From: Shewanella cutis
GTDB taxonomy: Bacteria; Pseudomonadota; Gammaproteobacteria; Enterobacterales; Shewanellaceae
Length of the DNA stretch: 64,000 nt
Reading direction: 5' to 3'
Assembly: GCF_022410515.1 (NCBI RefSeq)
Contig: NZ_JACSDI010000007.1
Coordinates: forward strand, 1-64,000
The translations under genes were made by a program, and so were the position numbers. The number at the start of each line of letters is the position of its first letter. Position 1 is the stretch's first letter. The notes beneath the pieces are model-generated. The model ran no database searches, had not been told where the DNA came from, and was given only the letters and a program-made list of their open reading frames with translations. Shown here one piece after another: positions 45,556 to 54,453 of the stretch.

Positions 45556-46248
45556 TCAGGCGAGGCTATCCCAGCGGTATCCCATGCCATAAACGGTATC
45601 GATGCAGTCAAATTCGGGCGCAGCGGCCATAAACTTCTTACGGATGCGTTTTACATGGGAAGTGATAGTGCTGTCATCGACAAAAATCTTCGCCTCTTGC
45701 ATCAGTTCGTGGCGGCTACGCACATGGCCTGGGTGTTTGGCGAGGGCGTGTACCATCCAAAATTCGGTGACGGTTAATTCAATGGCAATTTGGTTCCAAT
45801 ACACTTGCATCCGATTTGCGTCGATAGTGAGCGGCCCGCGCTCGAGTAAATTCTCCTGCGGCGTTTGGCTGGCGGCAAGTTCCGAGCGGCGAAACAGCGC
45901 GGCTAAACGCGCCGTCAAATGGGGAAAACTGACTTCTTTGCTCAGGTAATCATCGGCCCCTAAACGCAGGCCGCATACGGTATCAAAATCGCTATCACGC
46001 GCGGTTAAGAAGATTATCGGTAAGGTGTTTGACATGGCGCGTAGGGACTGACACAGCATAAATCCACCGTCGATCTCATTGCCAAGGCCGATATCGATAA
46101 TGGCTAAATCCGGTAAGCGCGTATTAAACGCCAACATGGCCGATGGCCGGTCGGCATAGGTTTGGACACTGTAACCGTGCTGCTGCAGCACATCCTTGTA
46201 ATTTTCGCGAATGGCCGCTTCATCTTCCACAATAGCGATACGTTTCAT
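45556..46248 (-). CDS. pdsR: Dedicated sortase system response regulator PdsR
   Basis: A 230-residue OmpR-family regulator. The receiver (residues 1-120) has the acidic pair EDE, phospho-Asp in LAIIDIGLG near 53, Thr in FLTARDSD and Lys in YLSKEVSF. The winged-helix domain (about 130-230) contains ELTVTEFWMVHALAKHPG, RSRHELMQEA and TSHVKRIRKKF. It diverges from pdsO, with TTGCCA repeats between them as its probable operator. Confidence 0.93.
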   Translation of the reverse strand: MKRIAIVEDEAAIRENYKDVLQQHGYSVQTYADRPSAMLAFNTRLPDLAIIDIGLGNEIDGGFMLCQSLRAMSNTLPIIFLTARDSDFDTVCGLRLGADDYLSKEVSFPHLTARLAALFRRSELAASQTPQENLLERGPLTIDANRMQVYWNQIAIELTVTEFWMVHALAKHPGHVRSRHELMQEAKIFVDDSTITSHVKRIRKKFMAAAPEFDCIDTVYGMGYRWDSLA

Positions 46249-46331
46249 TTCGCCATCTTCCTATTGACTGCTGGGACTAAGTTTTCGTGACTATACAGGA
46301 ATTTATTGCAGATAAAAGGGCTCGAATGCAA

Positions 46332-46391
46332 TTGCCATTTTGTTGCCACAATTGATAGTCGCATTGCCATTTTCCGACCCCGCTAATGCCA
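46332..46391. promoter_or_regulatory. Helically phased TTGCCA/ATGCCA repeats, candidate PdsR operator
   Basis: Three TTGCCA copies start at 46332, 46343 and 46364, and one ATGCCA at 46386. The offsets are 0, 11, 32 and 54, close to multiples of 11. The longer element ATTGCCATTTT occurs twice (46331 and 46363). OmpR-family regulators bind such direct repeats. The site lies between divergent pdsR and pdsO. Confidence 0.55.
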
Positions 46392-46481
46392 TTGCACTTG
46401 TGTTTAATAGCCTCATTCCGTTTTGCCCCTCCCATTCATGACGTTAGGTGGCAAACGCATCACAAATCAAAAAGGAATGAG

Positions 46482-47291
46482 ATGATGAAAAAGACGCTAA
46501 TCAGTGTGTTGATATTCAGTGTATTTACGGCTTCTATCGCCAGTGTGTCTGCGCGGGTTTCCCTGCAAAATCAACCTTTACTTACAGAGCCACAAACTGA
46601 ATGGACAATTGAACAAGAGGAAGATGGCGGTGAAGCCTTGATTGGCCTGGGTGGCGGCGCGCTACTCGGAGCCTTAGTGGGCGGCCCTGCCGGCGCCGTC
46701 ATCGGTGGGATTACTGGCACCTTAATTGGTCAGTCTGTAGCGGATACCGAAACAGTCTCTGTCACACTCAAAAATCAGCAACAACATATTGCCGTGCAGC
46801 GCCAGCAAGTGACGAGCTTAACAGCGAAGCAACTGGCTAGCGAGCAACGTGCGGCAGAATATGCCGCTACTCAAAAACACCTCGATGCACTACTCGCAGA
46901 GCAACAGCAACTCTTAAGTGAATTAGCACTTGGGATGAATGTGCCATTTCGCACCGGTTCATCGGCGCTTGAAGCCGATTTTTTGCCCCAATTAGATAGT
47001 GTCGCCACTGTGATGAAGCGCTCGGGCGAGTCCAATCTCGAGCTGAAAGGCTATGCCGATCGCCGCGGTGATTGGCGTGATAACCAATCGCTCTCGGAGC
47101 ACCGTTTAGTAGAGGTGCGGGATTATTTAATTCAGCAGGGCGTTGCGCCGGCGCGGATGACCACTCAATCCTTGGTGGCCGCAATGTCACTCAATGAGCA
47201 ACTAGATAACGAATCCGACGTTTTCGATCGCCACGTTACGCTGACAATGCAGCCTACCCAAGGGCTTATGGCGAGCCGCGTAACAGAATAA
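46482..47291 (+). CDS. pdsO: Sortase-associated OmpA-like protein PdsO
   Basis: A 269-residue outer-membrane-associated protein. ATG 46482 is chosen because AAAGGA lies 5 nt upstream; the signal peptide then ends near SVSA. The order is a glycine-zipper segment (ALIGLGGGALLGALVGGP onward, residues about 46-80), a coiled coil rich in Gln (about 90-140), and an OmpA C-terminal peptidoglycan-binding domain (LKGYADRRGDWRDNQSLS, about 190-265). The frame is open from 46386. It is the first gene of the sortase operon; the substrate gene starts 48 bp later. Confidence 0.92.
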   Translation: MMKKTLISVLIFSVFTASIASVSARVSLQNQPLLTEPQTEWTIEQEEDGGEALIGLGGGALLGALVGGPAGAVIGGITGTLIGQSVADTETVSVTLKNQQQHIAVQRQQVTSLTAKQLASEQRAAEYAATQKHLDALLAEQQQLLSELALGMNVPFRTGSSALEADFLPQLDSVATVMKRSGESNLELKGYADRRGDWRDNQSLSEHRLVEVRDYLIQQGVAPARMTTQSLVAAMSLNEQLDNESDVFDRHVTLTMQPTQGLMASRVTE

Positions 47292-47339
47292 TTGTCATCA
47301 ATATCAATAGTATTAAATCAGTATCAGGGAGCCTTTGTG

Positions 47340-49622
47340 ATGTTCACAAAGAACAGGGTTAAAGAAGTGTGTGAAACACTGGCAATGTTAATAATCAGTG
47401 CCTCTATTTGTTGGTTTATCCCCTTTGCAGTCTTAGCATCACCCAACAGTGTGGGCGCCTTATCGGCGCCGCAGAATATCACTGCCGTATTTGATGAACA
47501 TACGGCGAGTCGTTTACCTACATTTAGTTACGACGATGTCACTCAAGGCATGCTGGTGTATCAAACCGCCAATGGTAACTTAATGCCATCCTTACCCGTG
47601 GATACGCAAGTGTCGATGCAGGTCTCGGGGCTAACCAATAGGGTGAGCGTAAAGCAGGTTTTCAGTAATCACACGGGCTTAGTCTTAAATGGCCGTTATT
47701 TGTTCCCTTTGCCCAATGAGGCGGCGGTGGACTCGCTGCGATTACATATTGGGGAGCGGATTATCGAAGGGCAAATTCACCCAAAACAAGAAGCACAACA
47801 GATTTTTGAGCAGGCGAAAGCCGAAGGAAAACGCGCCAGTCTAGTCAGTCAAGAACGGCCCAATATGTTCACCACCGAAGTCGCCAACCTTGCGCCGAAT
47901 GAAAAGTTGGTGGTCGAGATCAGTTATCAAGAAACCATTCATTATGAAGATGGTCTCTTTAGCCTACGTTTTCCGCTGGTGGTGGCACCGCGCTATATCC
48001 CAGGATTAACGCTGGGAGGGGACAGCGGCCAAACTGGGCGAGTCACCAGCAGCCAAGTATTCGATGCAGATCGCATTATTGCGCCCATTCGTGGGGCTCT
48101 GAGTGAAGAGGAGCCTGTGCTTAAGGCCGATATCAAGGTGAATTTAGGCTTGGGAGTCGATAAGGCCGCCATACTGAGTCCCTATCATGCCATTACTCTG
48201 GATGAGCAGCAGGGCGGATTGACCGCATCCTTGGCTAACCGAGTGCGTGCTGATCGCGATTTTGTATTGCAATGGCGTCTTGAGCAGGGCGTGAGTCCTG
48301 TGGCTTGGGTATTTAACCAAAACGGCAAAACCCATCAAACGCAGGCAGCAAGTGATGATGGCAGCATGGTGAATACCGCTGCGAGTACCAGTGTGCGAAA
48401 TATAGATAACTACAGTTTGGTCATGGTTTTACCGCCTAAAGTGGAGGCGAGCGGGCAACTGAATTTACCCCGTGAACTGATTTTGGTGATCGATACCTCA
48501 GGCTCCATGGCAGGAGACTCGATAATACAGGCGAAAAATGCCCTGCGTTATGCGCTGCGAGGACTCAAAGCGCAGGATAGTTTTAACATTATCGAATTTA
48601 ATTCAGACGTGTCTTCATTATCCCCAGTGCCGCTGCCTGCAACAGAGGAAAATTTAGCTATCGCTCGCCAGTTTGTGAATCGTTTACAGGCCGATGGCGG
48701 TACCGAAATGGCGCTGGCTTTAAATGCCGCGCTGCCAAGGCAGGCGTTTAACACAGCTTCGGGGGCTGATAAGTCGTTAAGACAAGTGATCTTTATGACC
48801 GATGGCTCCGTTGGTAACGAGTCGGCGCTATTTGAATTAATCCGCAATCAAATCGGCGACAATCGTCTTTTCACCGTAGGCATTGGCTCGGCGCCGAACT
48901 CGCATTTTATGCAGCGTGCGGCTGAACTTGGGCGCGGCACTTTTACTTACATTGGTGATGTGGATGAGGTGGAACAAAAGATCAGTCAATTGCTGGGCAA
49001 AATCCAGTATCCGGTGCTTACCGATTTGCAGGTGCGCTTTGACGATGGATCTGTGCCTGACTACTGGCCCGCGCCAATCCCCGATCTTTACCGCGGAGAG
49101 CCAGTATTGATTAGCCTAAAGCGCCACCCTCGTGAGCCTCAGGAACTCGTGATCTCCGGTCGTCAGGGTCATAAAAACTGGCAACAGTCGTTATCTTTGC
49201 AAGCCAATCATTCAAGCCATTCTGCAACTGATGTAGCGCAGCCAGCAGCAGGGCTCGATTTACTCTGGGCGCGCAAACAGATTGCAGCCTTGGAATTAAG
49301 TAAAAACGGCGCTAACGATGACAAGGTCAAGCAGCAAGTGACGGCGTTATCGATGAATTATCACTTAGTCAGCCCTTATACCAGCCTAGTCGCCGTTGAT
49401 TTAACGCCGATAACGACCAATGCAATCAGTCGTGATGCGGTGGTGCGCCAGCATTTACCCTTGGGTTGGCAGCCTATGGGCGTCCTGCCACAAACATCGA
49501 CCTCAAGCCGTTTCGACATGCTCTTAGGGGGCGGCGTGTTACTGCTTGCCTTAATGTTGGCGCTGTCGATTCGTCGCCAGCAGCGGCAGCAACGCGCGCT
49601 GTCATTAGCGCTGAATACTTGA
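47340..49622 (+). CDS. Sortase substrate with VIT and von Willebrand A domains
   Basis: A 760-residue surface protein and the probable single substrate of the sortase. ATG 47340 has AGGGA 9 nt upstream. A signal sequence (residues about 10-38) is followed by a VIT domain (about 60-190; VSMQVSGLTNRVSVKQVF, GRYLFPLPNEAAV) and a vWA domain with MIDAS DTSGSMAG near 383. The C-terminus is a sorting signal: LPQTS at about 716-720, a hydrophobic helix (about 727-745) and a basic tail (RRQQRQQR). The tripartite signal resembles Gram-positive LPXTG proteins. It resembles the family described as the marine proteobacterial sortase target. The ligand of the vWA domain is unknown. Confidence 0.93.
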   Translation: MFTKNRVKEVCETLAMLIISASICWFIPFAVLASPNSVGALSAPQNITAVFDEHTASRLPTFSYDDVTQGMLVYQTANGNLMPSLPVDTQVSMQVSGLTNRVSVKQVFSNHTGLVLNGRYLFPLPNEAAVDSLRLHIGERIIEGQIHPKQEAQQIFEQAKAEGKRASLVSQERPNMFTTEVANLAPNEKLVVEISYQETIHYEDGLFSLRFPLVVAPRYIPGLTLGGDSGQTGRVTSSQVFDADRIIAPIRGALSEEEPVLKADIKVNLGLGVDKAAILSPYHAITLDEQQGGLTASLANRVRADRDFVLQWRLEQGVSPVAWVFNQNGKTHQTQAASDDGSMVNTAASTSVRNIDNYSLVMVLPPKVEASGQLNLPRELILVIDTSGSMAGDSIIQAKNALRYALRGLKAQDSFNIIEFNSDVSSLSPVPLPATEENLAIARQFVNRLQADGGTEMALALNAALPRQAFNTASGADKSLRQVIFMTDGSVGNESALFELIRNQIGDNRLFTVGIGSAPNSHFMQRAAELGRGTFTYIGDVDEVEQKISQLLGKIQYPVLTDLQVRFDDGSVPDYWPAPIPDLYRGEPVLISLKRHPREPQELVISGRQGHKNWQQSLSLQANHSSHSATDVAQPAAGLDLLWARKQIAALELSKNGANDDKVKQQVTALSMNYHLVSPYTSLVAVDLTPITTNAISRDAVVRQHLPLGWQPMGVLPQTSTSSRFDMLLGGGVLLLALMLALSIRRQQRQQRALSLALNT

Positions 49623-49625
49623 GTC

Positions 49626-50312
49626 ATGTCTATGAGTATGCGCATGACTCAACAGATACAAATAGGGTTGCTGGTGGGATTGGTATTACTTGGCATCACG
49701 CTGTTTGGAAAAGGATTCTATATGCAAGCGAAAGCACACTTTGCCCAATATTTGATTGAACAAGCCTGGGCTAAAACCTTAATCGATGGTCAGTTCCATA
49801 AACCTTGGTCATGGGCTGATACCTATCCCGTGGCTAAGCTCTCCATCGAGCAGGCCAAAAGACCGAATCACTTCGATGGTCCGGCATCGAACGACAGTTT
49901 ATATGTGTTAGCGGGAGCCTCTGGCAGAAATCTGGCCTTTGGACCCGGGCTTGTGTTGTCGAGTGCGCCAGCTGGCGAGCGCGGTAACACAGTGATAGCA
50001 GGGCATAGGGATACGCATTTTGCGATGTTAAATGGTATCAGCGTCGGGCGTCGCCTCGCGCTGCAAACCGCAGCGGGCAGGGAGATTGTTTACCAAGTAG
50101 TGGCGACTAAGGTGGTGCATGAATCGCAAACTGAGTTGATGGCACCGAGTGACGATAATCGTTTAACGCTCATCACTTGTTATCCCTTCGATGCGCTGCA
50201 AGGCGGGGCAGAACTGCGTTTTGTAGTACAGGCCATCCCGGTTGAGCCAGAATCTGCAGCTCAATCCGAAGGGGCGACAGCAGATAGGATGTTGGAGCCC
50301 AAAGTGGCTTGA
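49626..50312 (+). CDS. Class GN sortase
   Basis: A 228-residue transpeptidase anchored by one N-terminal helix (residues 12-30). The catalytic histidine is in VIAGHRDTHF (about 122-125), the cysteine in LITCYPFDAL (about 180) and the arginine in AELRFVVQ (about 192). It starts 3 bp after the substrate gene's stop, in one operon with pdsO. It should process the LPQTS signal of its neighbour. What the substrate is attached to in a Gram-negative envelope is unknown. Confidence 0.95.
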   Translation: MSMSMRMTQQIQIGLLVGLVLLGITLFGKGFYMQAKAHFAQYLIEQAWAKTLIDGQFHKPWSWADTYPVAKLSIEQAKRPNHFDGPASNDSLYVLAGASGRNLAFGPGLVLSSAPAGERGNTVIAGHRDTHFAMLNGISVGRRLALQTAAGREIVYQVVATKVVHESQTELMAPSDDNRLTLITCYPFDALQGGAELRFVVQAIPVEPESAAQSEGATADRMLEPKVA

Positions 50313-50388
50313 ACATTCGATTTAATAGTTTGAGTTACTCGCTACTATGTACAGGTTGACTGGTAACTAAAAACTGGCAAATCAATTA

Positions 50389-50413
50389 AGGCAGAGCTGA
50401 TGGCTCTGCTTTA
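50389..50413. terminator. Probable terminator after the sortase operon
   Basis: A 7-bp stem (GCAGAGC/GCTCTGC) with a 5-nt loop and AAGG/TTTAA flanks, between the convergent sortase and diguanylate cyclase genes. The T-tract is short, so it may be weak. Confidence 0.5.
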
Positions 50414-50422
50414 ATGTCAGAA

Positions 50423-51448
50423 TTAATTGTTTATCGGCATCACTCTATTACGGCCTAGTCGTTTTGCCTCGTAAAGCAACTTATCTGTATTTTCAATAAG
50501 TTGTATTACTGATTGTCTTTCTTGCCACTGAGATACACCAAAGGAGGCGGTGATATTGTCGATACGTTCATCTTTGCGTCGATCCTTGATGCTGAGTTTT
50601 TCAAGCCCACGGCGCATGGCTTCAGCCAGTTGCCTGGTAATGCGTAATTGGCTCTTTGGCACTAAAATGGCAAATTCTTCACCGCCAAAACGGTACAACT
50701 TACTGCCATCTCGGCAGGCTTCCTGCAAGCGCTTTGCAACGACCCTTAATACTTGGTCGCCAAGCTGGTGACCATAGTTGTCATTAAAGGCCTTAAAGTG
50801 ATCGATATCGACCAAGATAAGACAGGTGCCCGCGGGAGCCTGTGCCAACATGCCTGCGATATCGGTATCAAAGGCGCGGCGATTTAAACAGCCAGTAAGT
50901 GCATCGTAAAGTACATCTTTTTCTGTTTTTTCAAGCTTTTGTTTTAATGCATCAATCTCTGTTTGGGCTTTTTGCAATTGGGTCGTAAAAAACTCGGTGC
51001 TTGAGCGAATATTATCGGCTTCCTTCACCAAATTACGTACTAAATCGAGCACTTGCTCAACACTGAGCGTGCCTTCTTCGACACCATTGAGCTTGGCAAA
51101 GTTATTGTTAATACAGCTTTGGAAGTCGGCGGCATCTAGATTTGTATCCCGAATCGATTGCGACAGCTCGGTGGCCATGGCCTCAAGATTGAGCCGCATA
51201 TCGCGCACATCCAGCTCAAGCGGATCGGCTACATACTGACGGAATAGCAACTCGCTGCTCACTGGCGGGCAGGTGTTGTAGTGGGCGATAACCGTATCAA
51301 GCTGGGCATTTAGCGCTGGGTTTTGTTCGCCTACGTAGGTATACCATAGGGCATAATTGATTGGCGTTGTGGGAATTTGATGCTTGAGCATTAAGGGAAC
51401 CGCTTTTTTAAGATTCAAGGCTGCGGTTTGTAATAAATCTCGTGACAT
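50423..51448 (-). CDS. Diguanylate cyclase (GGDEF)
   Basis: A 341-residue cytoplasmic enzyme synthesising cyclic di-GMP. An N-terminal helical region (residues about 1-150; LKHQIPTTPINYALWYTYV) precedes a coiled coil (ALKQKLEKTEKDVLYD) and the GGDEF domain (about 175-341) with intact active site RFGGEEFAIL. The position five residues before GGEEF lacks the RxxD product-inhibition site. There is no transmembrane segment. ATG 51448 is chosen because the sequence matches the family from MSRDLLQTA; the frame extends 19 codons upstream. The input signal is unknown. Confidence 0.9.
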   Translation of the reverse strand: MSRDLLQTAALNLKKAVPLMLKHQIPTTPINYALWYTYVGEQNPALNAQLDTVIAHYNTCPPVSSELLFRQYVADPLELDVRDMRLNLEAMATELSQSIRDTNLDAADFQSCINNNFAKLNGVEEGTLSVEQVLDLVRNLVKEADNIRSSTEFFTTQLQKAQTEIDALKQKLEKTEKDVLYDALTGCLNRRAFDTDIAGMLAQAPAGTCLILVDIDHFKAFNDNYGHQLGDQVLRVVAKRLQEACRDGSKLYRFGGEEFAILVPKSQLRITRQLAEAMRRGLEKLSIKDRRKDERIDNITASFGVSQWQERQSVIQLIENTDKLLYEAKRLGRNRVMPINN

Positions 51449-51630
51449 GGATAAATTCCAGTAAAAATAATCCGATAAACCATGCATATCACACATGGAT
51501 AACAATATGGCTCGTCAAATCCCGTTACAACAAAACCCAAAAGCAGGGGCAATTACCTGCCATAAGCTTGGGGGGATATGTTAGAGTTTATCGCTAAAAT
51601 TAAATAATGATAATAACTTGGGAGAAAGTC

Positions 51631-53232
51631 TTGAAAAATTTCATCCTTGCTAGTGCCCTAGGTTCCTTACTGTCCCTGCCTGCTGTTGCTGCATCGTCTT
51701 TGAGTGGCAGCCTAGATTTGAACCAATATCGCACTGATGTCAAAACCTTAGCCAGTGATGCCTACGGTGGCCGCGCGCCGTTATCCGAAGGCGAGCAACT
51801 CACAATCGAGTATCTTGAAAAAGCGTTTAAGGAGATGGGACTCAAGCCCGGCTTTGGCAACAGTTATTTGCAAGCTGTGCCACTCGCCAAAATCACCGCC
51901 GATCAAAATATGCAGCTCGATATCGGCGGACTTAAGTTTGCCAATGGTAGTGAGTTTACCGCCAGAACCCAGAGAATTACCGATAAAGTCAACCTTAAAA
52001 ACAGCGATGTAGTGTTCGTTGGTTACGGTATCAATGCGCCTGAATATGGTTGGAATGACTATCAGGGCCTCGATGTCAAAGGCAAAACCGTGATTGTGCT
52101 AGTCAATGACCCAGGTTTTGCGACCCAAGATCCCAAGGTTTTTAAAGGTAATGCAATGACCTATTATGGTCGTTGGACTTACAAATACGAAGAAGCCGCT
52201 CGCCAAGGTGCAGAAGCGGTATTTATCGTCCATGAAACGGAACCCGCGGCCTACGGTTGGGGGGTGGTGCAAAACTCTAACACCGGTACCAAGTTTACCC
52301 TTATCGATACCAACAATAACCAAGGACAGGTTGGGGTGATGGGCTGGGTGCAACATGATGTCGCCCAAAAGATTTTTGCTAAGGCAGGTATGGACTTTGA
52401 TACCTTAAAACAACAAGCGGCTAAGCCACACTTTAAGGCGATTCCATTAAAGCTTAAGGCCACTGTCAGTTTAAACAATCATATTGAACGCGCGAAATCC
52501 CACAATGTGGCGGCACTATTACCCGGAAAAAGTCGCCCCGATGAAGTGGTGATGATGCACGCCCATTGGGACCATTTGGGTACAGTGATTCAAGATGGCA
52601 AGCCGGAAATCATCAATGGTGCAGTCGATAACGCCAGTGGTGTGGCTGGCGTGTTAGCCCTTGCGCGTTACTTTGCCAAGCAAGCGCAAACGGCGCCGCT
52701 TGAGCGTTCGATTCTATTTAGTGCTTTTACCGCCGAAGAAACCGGCTTGATTGGTGCCCAGCATTTTGCTCAGCATCCCAGTGTACCGACTAAAAATATT
52801 GTCGCCTTTTTGAATATCGACGGTATGAATATAAACCAAGGTGTGGATTATATTCTGCGTTATGGTGAAGGAGTATCTGAATTAGAAGGCTATTTAGATA
52901 ACGCTGCCAAAGCACAGGGGCGTGTGGTTAAAGCCGATCCAAGACCTCAAAATGGTTTAATGTTTAGATCGGATCATTTTGCGTTAGCCCAGCAAGGTGT
53001 GCCTGGGTTGCTATTTATGAGCCTTGGCGATACTGACCCCGACTACATTGCCCATAAATACCACAAAGGGGCTGATGATTATGACCCAAACTGGTCGCTT
53101 GAAGGCGTGAAGCAAGATTTAGATCTTATGGCGAGTATGCTAACAACCTTAGCCAATAATACAGATTGGCCGCATTGGATAGAAGCATCGGATTTTAAGG
53201 CTAAACGTGAGCAGGATGGTCGCAAAAAGTAA
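51631..53232 (+). CDS. M28 family zinc aminopeptidase
   Basis: A 533-residue exported aminopeptidase. The TTG at 51631 is chosen because GGGAGAA lies just before it and it yields a clean signal peptide (MKNFILASALGSLL, ending PAVAA); an ATG at 51607 lacks a ribosome binding site. A protease-associated insert occupies about residues 120-270. The metal centre shows HAHWDHLG near 310, NASGVAG (bridging Asp), FTAEETGLIG (catalytic Glu), NIDGMN and RSDHFAL near 455. The preferred N-terminal residue is unknown. It ends at a bidirectional terminator. Confidence 0.92.
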   Translation: MKNFILASALGSLLSLPAVAASSLSGSLDLNQYRTDVKTLASDAYGGRAPLSEGEQLTIEYLEKAFKEMGLKPGFGNSYLQAVPLAKITADQNMQLDIGGLKFANGSEFTARTQRITDKVNLKNSDVVFVGYGINAPEYGWNDYQGLDVKGKTVIVLVNDPGFATQDPKVFKGNAMTYYGRWTYKYEEAARQGAEAVFIVHETEPAAYGWGVVQNSNTGTKFTLIDTNNNQGQVGVMGWVQHDVAQKIFAKAGMDFDTLKQQAAKPHFKAIPLKLKATVSLNNHIERAKSHNVAALLPGKSRPDEVVMMHAHWDHLGTVIQDGKPEIINGAVDNASGVAGVLALARYFAKQAQTAPLERSILFSAFTAEETGLIGAQHFAQHPSVPTKNIVAFLNIDGMNINQGVDYILRYGEGVSELEGYLDNAAKAQGRVVKADPRPQNGLMFRSDHFALAQQGVPGLLFMSLGDTDPDYIAHKYHKGADDYDPNWSLEGVKQDLDLMASMLTTLANNTDWPHWIEASDFKAKREQDGRKK

Positions 53233-53245
53233 TCCCAATTAACGT

Positions 53246-53273
53246 AAAAAGGACGCAGCAGCGTCCTTTTTTA
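53246..53273. terminator. Bidirectional terminator between the M28 and outer-membrane genes
   Basis: An 11-bp stem (AAAAAGGACGC/GCGTCCTTTTT) with a 4-nt loop. Confidence 0.85.
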
Positions 53274-53287
53274 TGCTTATCAATCGG

Positions 53288-54154
53288 TTAGAAGGTATAA
53301 CTGACTGAAAGCATCGGGCCGATAAAACTGTAGTAAATATTGTAGTCGGCGATTTGGGTATCTTTATTCGGTGATTTTTGGGCAATATCCACATCGACTT
53401 TATAGTAGTTGTAGGCCACACTCATGCGCCAATTGTCGGTGATATTGGCATCGATGCCGAGTTTTATATCGACTAATTCGCCTTTTACATCATTGAGTTT
53501 GATGTAGAAATATTGGGCGTGGATGGTTAGTTTCCATCTAGGGATAAACTCATAGTTGGCATATAAACCAAAATCTGGCAAAGGTGCGGTGACATTTTCA
53601 TCGACGATGCGCGGGATGGCTTGGCTACCACAGACATTGTTAAGCAACTCAGAGGGATGACAAACACCTATGATGCCCTCAAAGCCCGTTTTGATAAACA
53701 TGGTATGTAAACCAAGGGAAAAGCCTACATCGTAATTGCTGCCTTGAAAGGCATCGTAGCCATAACCAATACGCACAATATCAAAATTTAAGGTGGAGCT
53801 AAGTTTGCCGCCCGCCTTGATATCGTAAATGGTATCGTTAATTTCGATTTGAAAAGGTTTTGTTAGGGCTTGGGTTTCAGCGTTGCGGTGCAGTTGTTTC
53901 CAGTCTAGGTAAAAATTATGCCGCTCATTGAAGTGATAACTTAGCTCAACAAAAGGTAAAAACTGGTTTTCGGCTAATTGCAGATCGGATTCATAGTCTA
54001 AGGTGAAGTTATTAGCCGCAACAGGGTTTGTCACTTCCATGTTAGTGTCAGACTGTGAATAAAATCCCCCAAGCTCAACGCTAAACTCACCCGCCAGCAC
54101 AGGGCTGCTGCCGAGTAGGGCGATCACTAGGGGTGTTAGGCGAGTGGAAATCAA
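53288..54154 (-). CDS. Putative outer-membrane beta-barrel protein
   Basis: A protein of about 288 residues with alternating amphipathic strands and a C-terminal aromatic residue (ISYTF-like SVSYTF), typical of outer-membrane barrels. TTG 54154 is chosen: GGAG lies 5 nt upstream and the resulting signal peptide (MISTRLTPLVIALLG, ending VLAGEF) is clean. The alternative ATG 54211 adds 19 residues without a ribosome binding site. Two cysteines (VCHP, NVCG) could form a disulfide in a loop. No family name or function is assigned. Confidence 0.8.
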   Translation of the reverse strand: MISTRLTPLVIALLGSSPVLAGEFSVELGGFYSQSDTNMEVTNPVAANNFTLDYESDLQLAENQFLPFVELSYHFNERHNFYLDWKQLHRNAETQALTKPFQIEINDTIYDIKAGGKLSSTLNFDIVRIGYGYDAFQGSNYDVGFSLGLHTMFIKTGFEGIIGVCHPSELLNNVCGSQAIPRIVDENVTAPLPDFGLYANYEFIPRWKLTIHAQYFYIKLNDVKGELVDIKLGIDANITDNWRMSVAYNYYKVDVDIAQKSPNKDTQIADYNIYYSFIGPMLSVSYTF

Positions 54155-54453
54155 CGTTACTCCAGTATTCTTCTTATTATATCCAGCGATAACATCAGAC
54201 TTTAGTGCCATAAGCTATGGACATTTGGAGTGTAACAGCAAATTTTAGAATGTGAATAAATTGTTTTTAAAGTTGCTTTGTTTTGTGATTTAAAACAAAA
54301 GTAGTACGGCTAATCGCTTTGCTGTGATGGGCTTGTGGGAGGGATCACGGTAATTTACATCTTGGTGATTTGTGACGGAAAAATATTGTACAGCCTAAAA
54401 TACGGCTCAGTAATAACTGAGCCGTAGAGTGATTTCAACACAATCTTTTTGCG

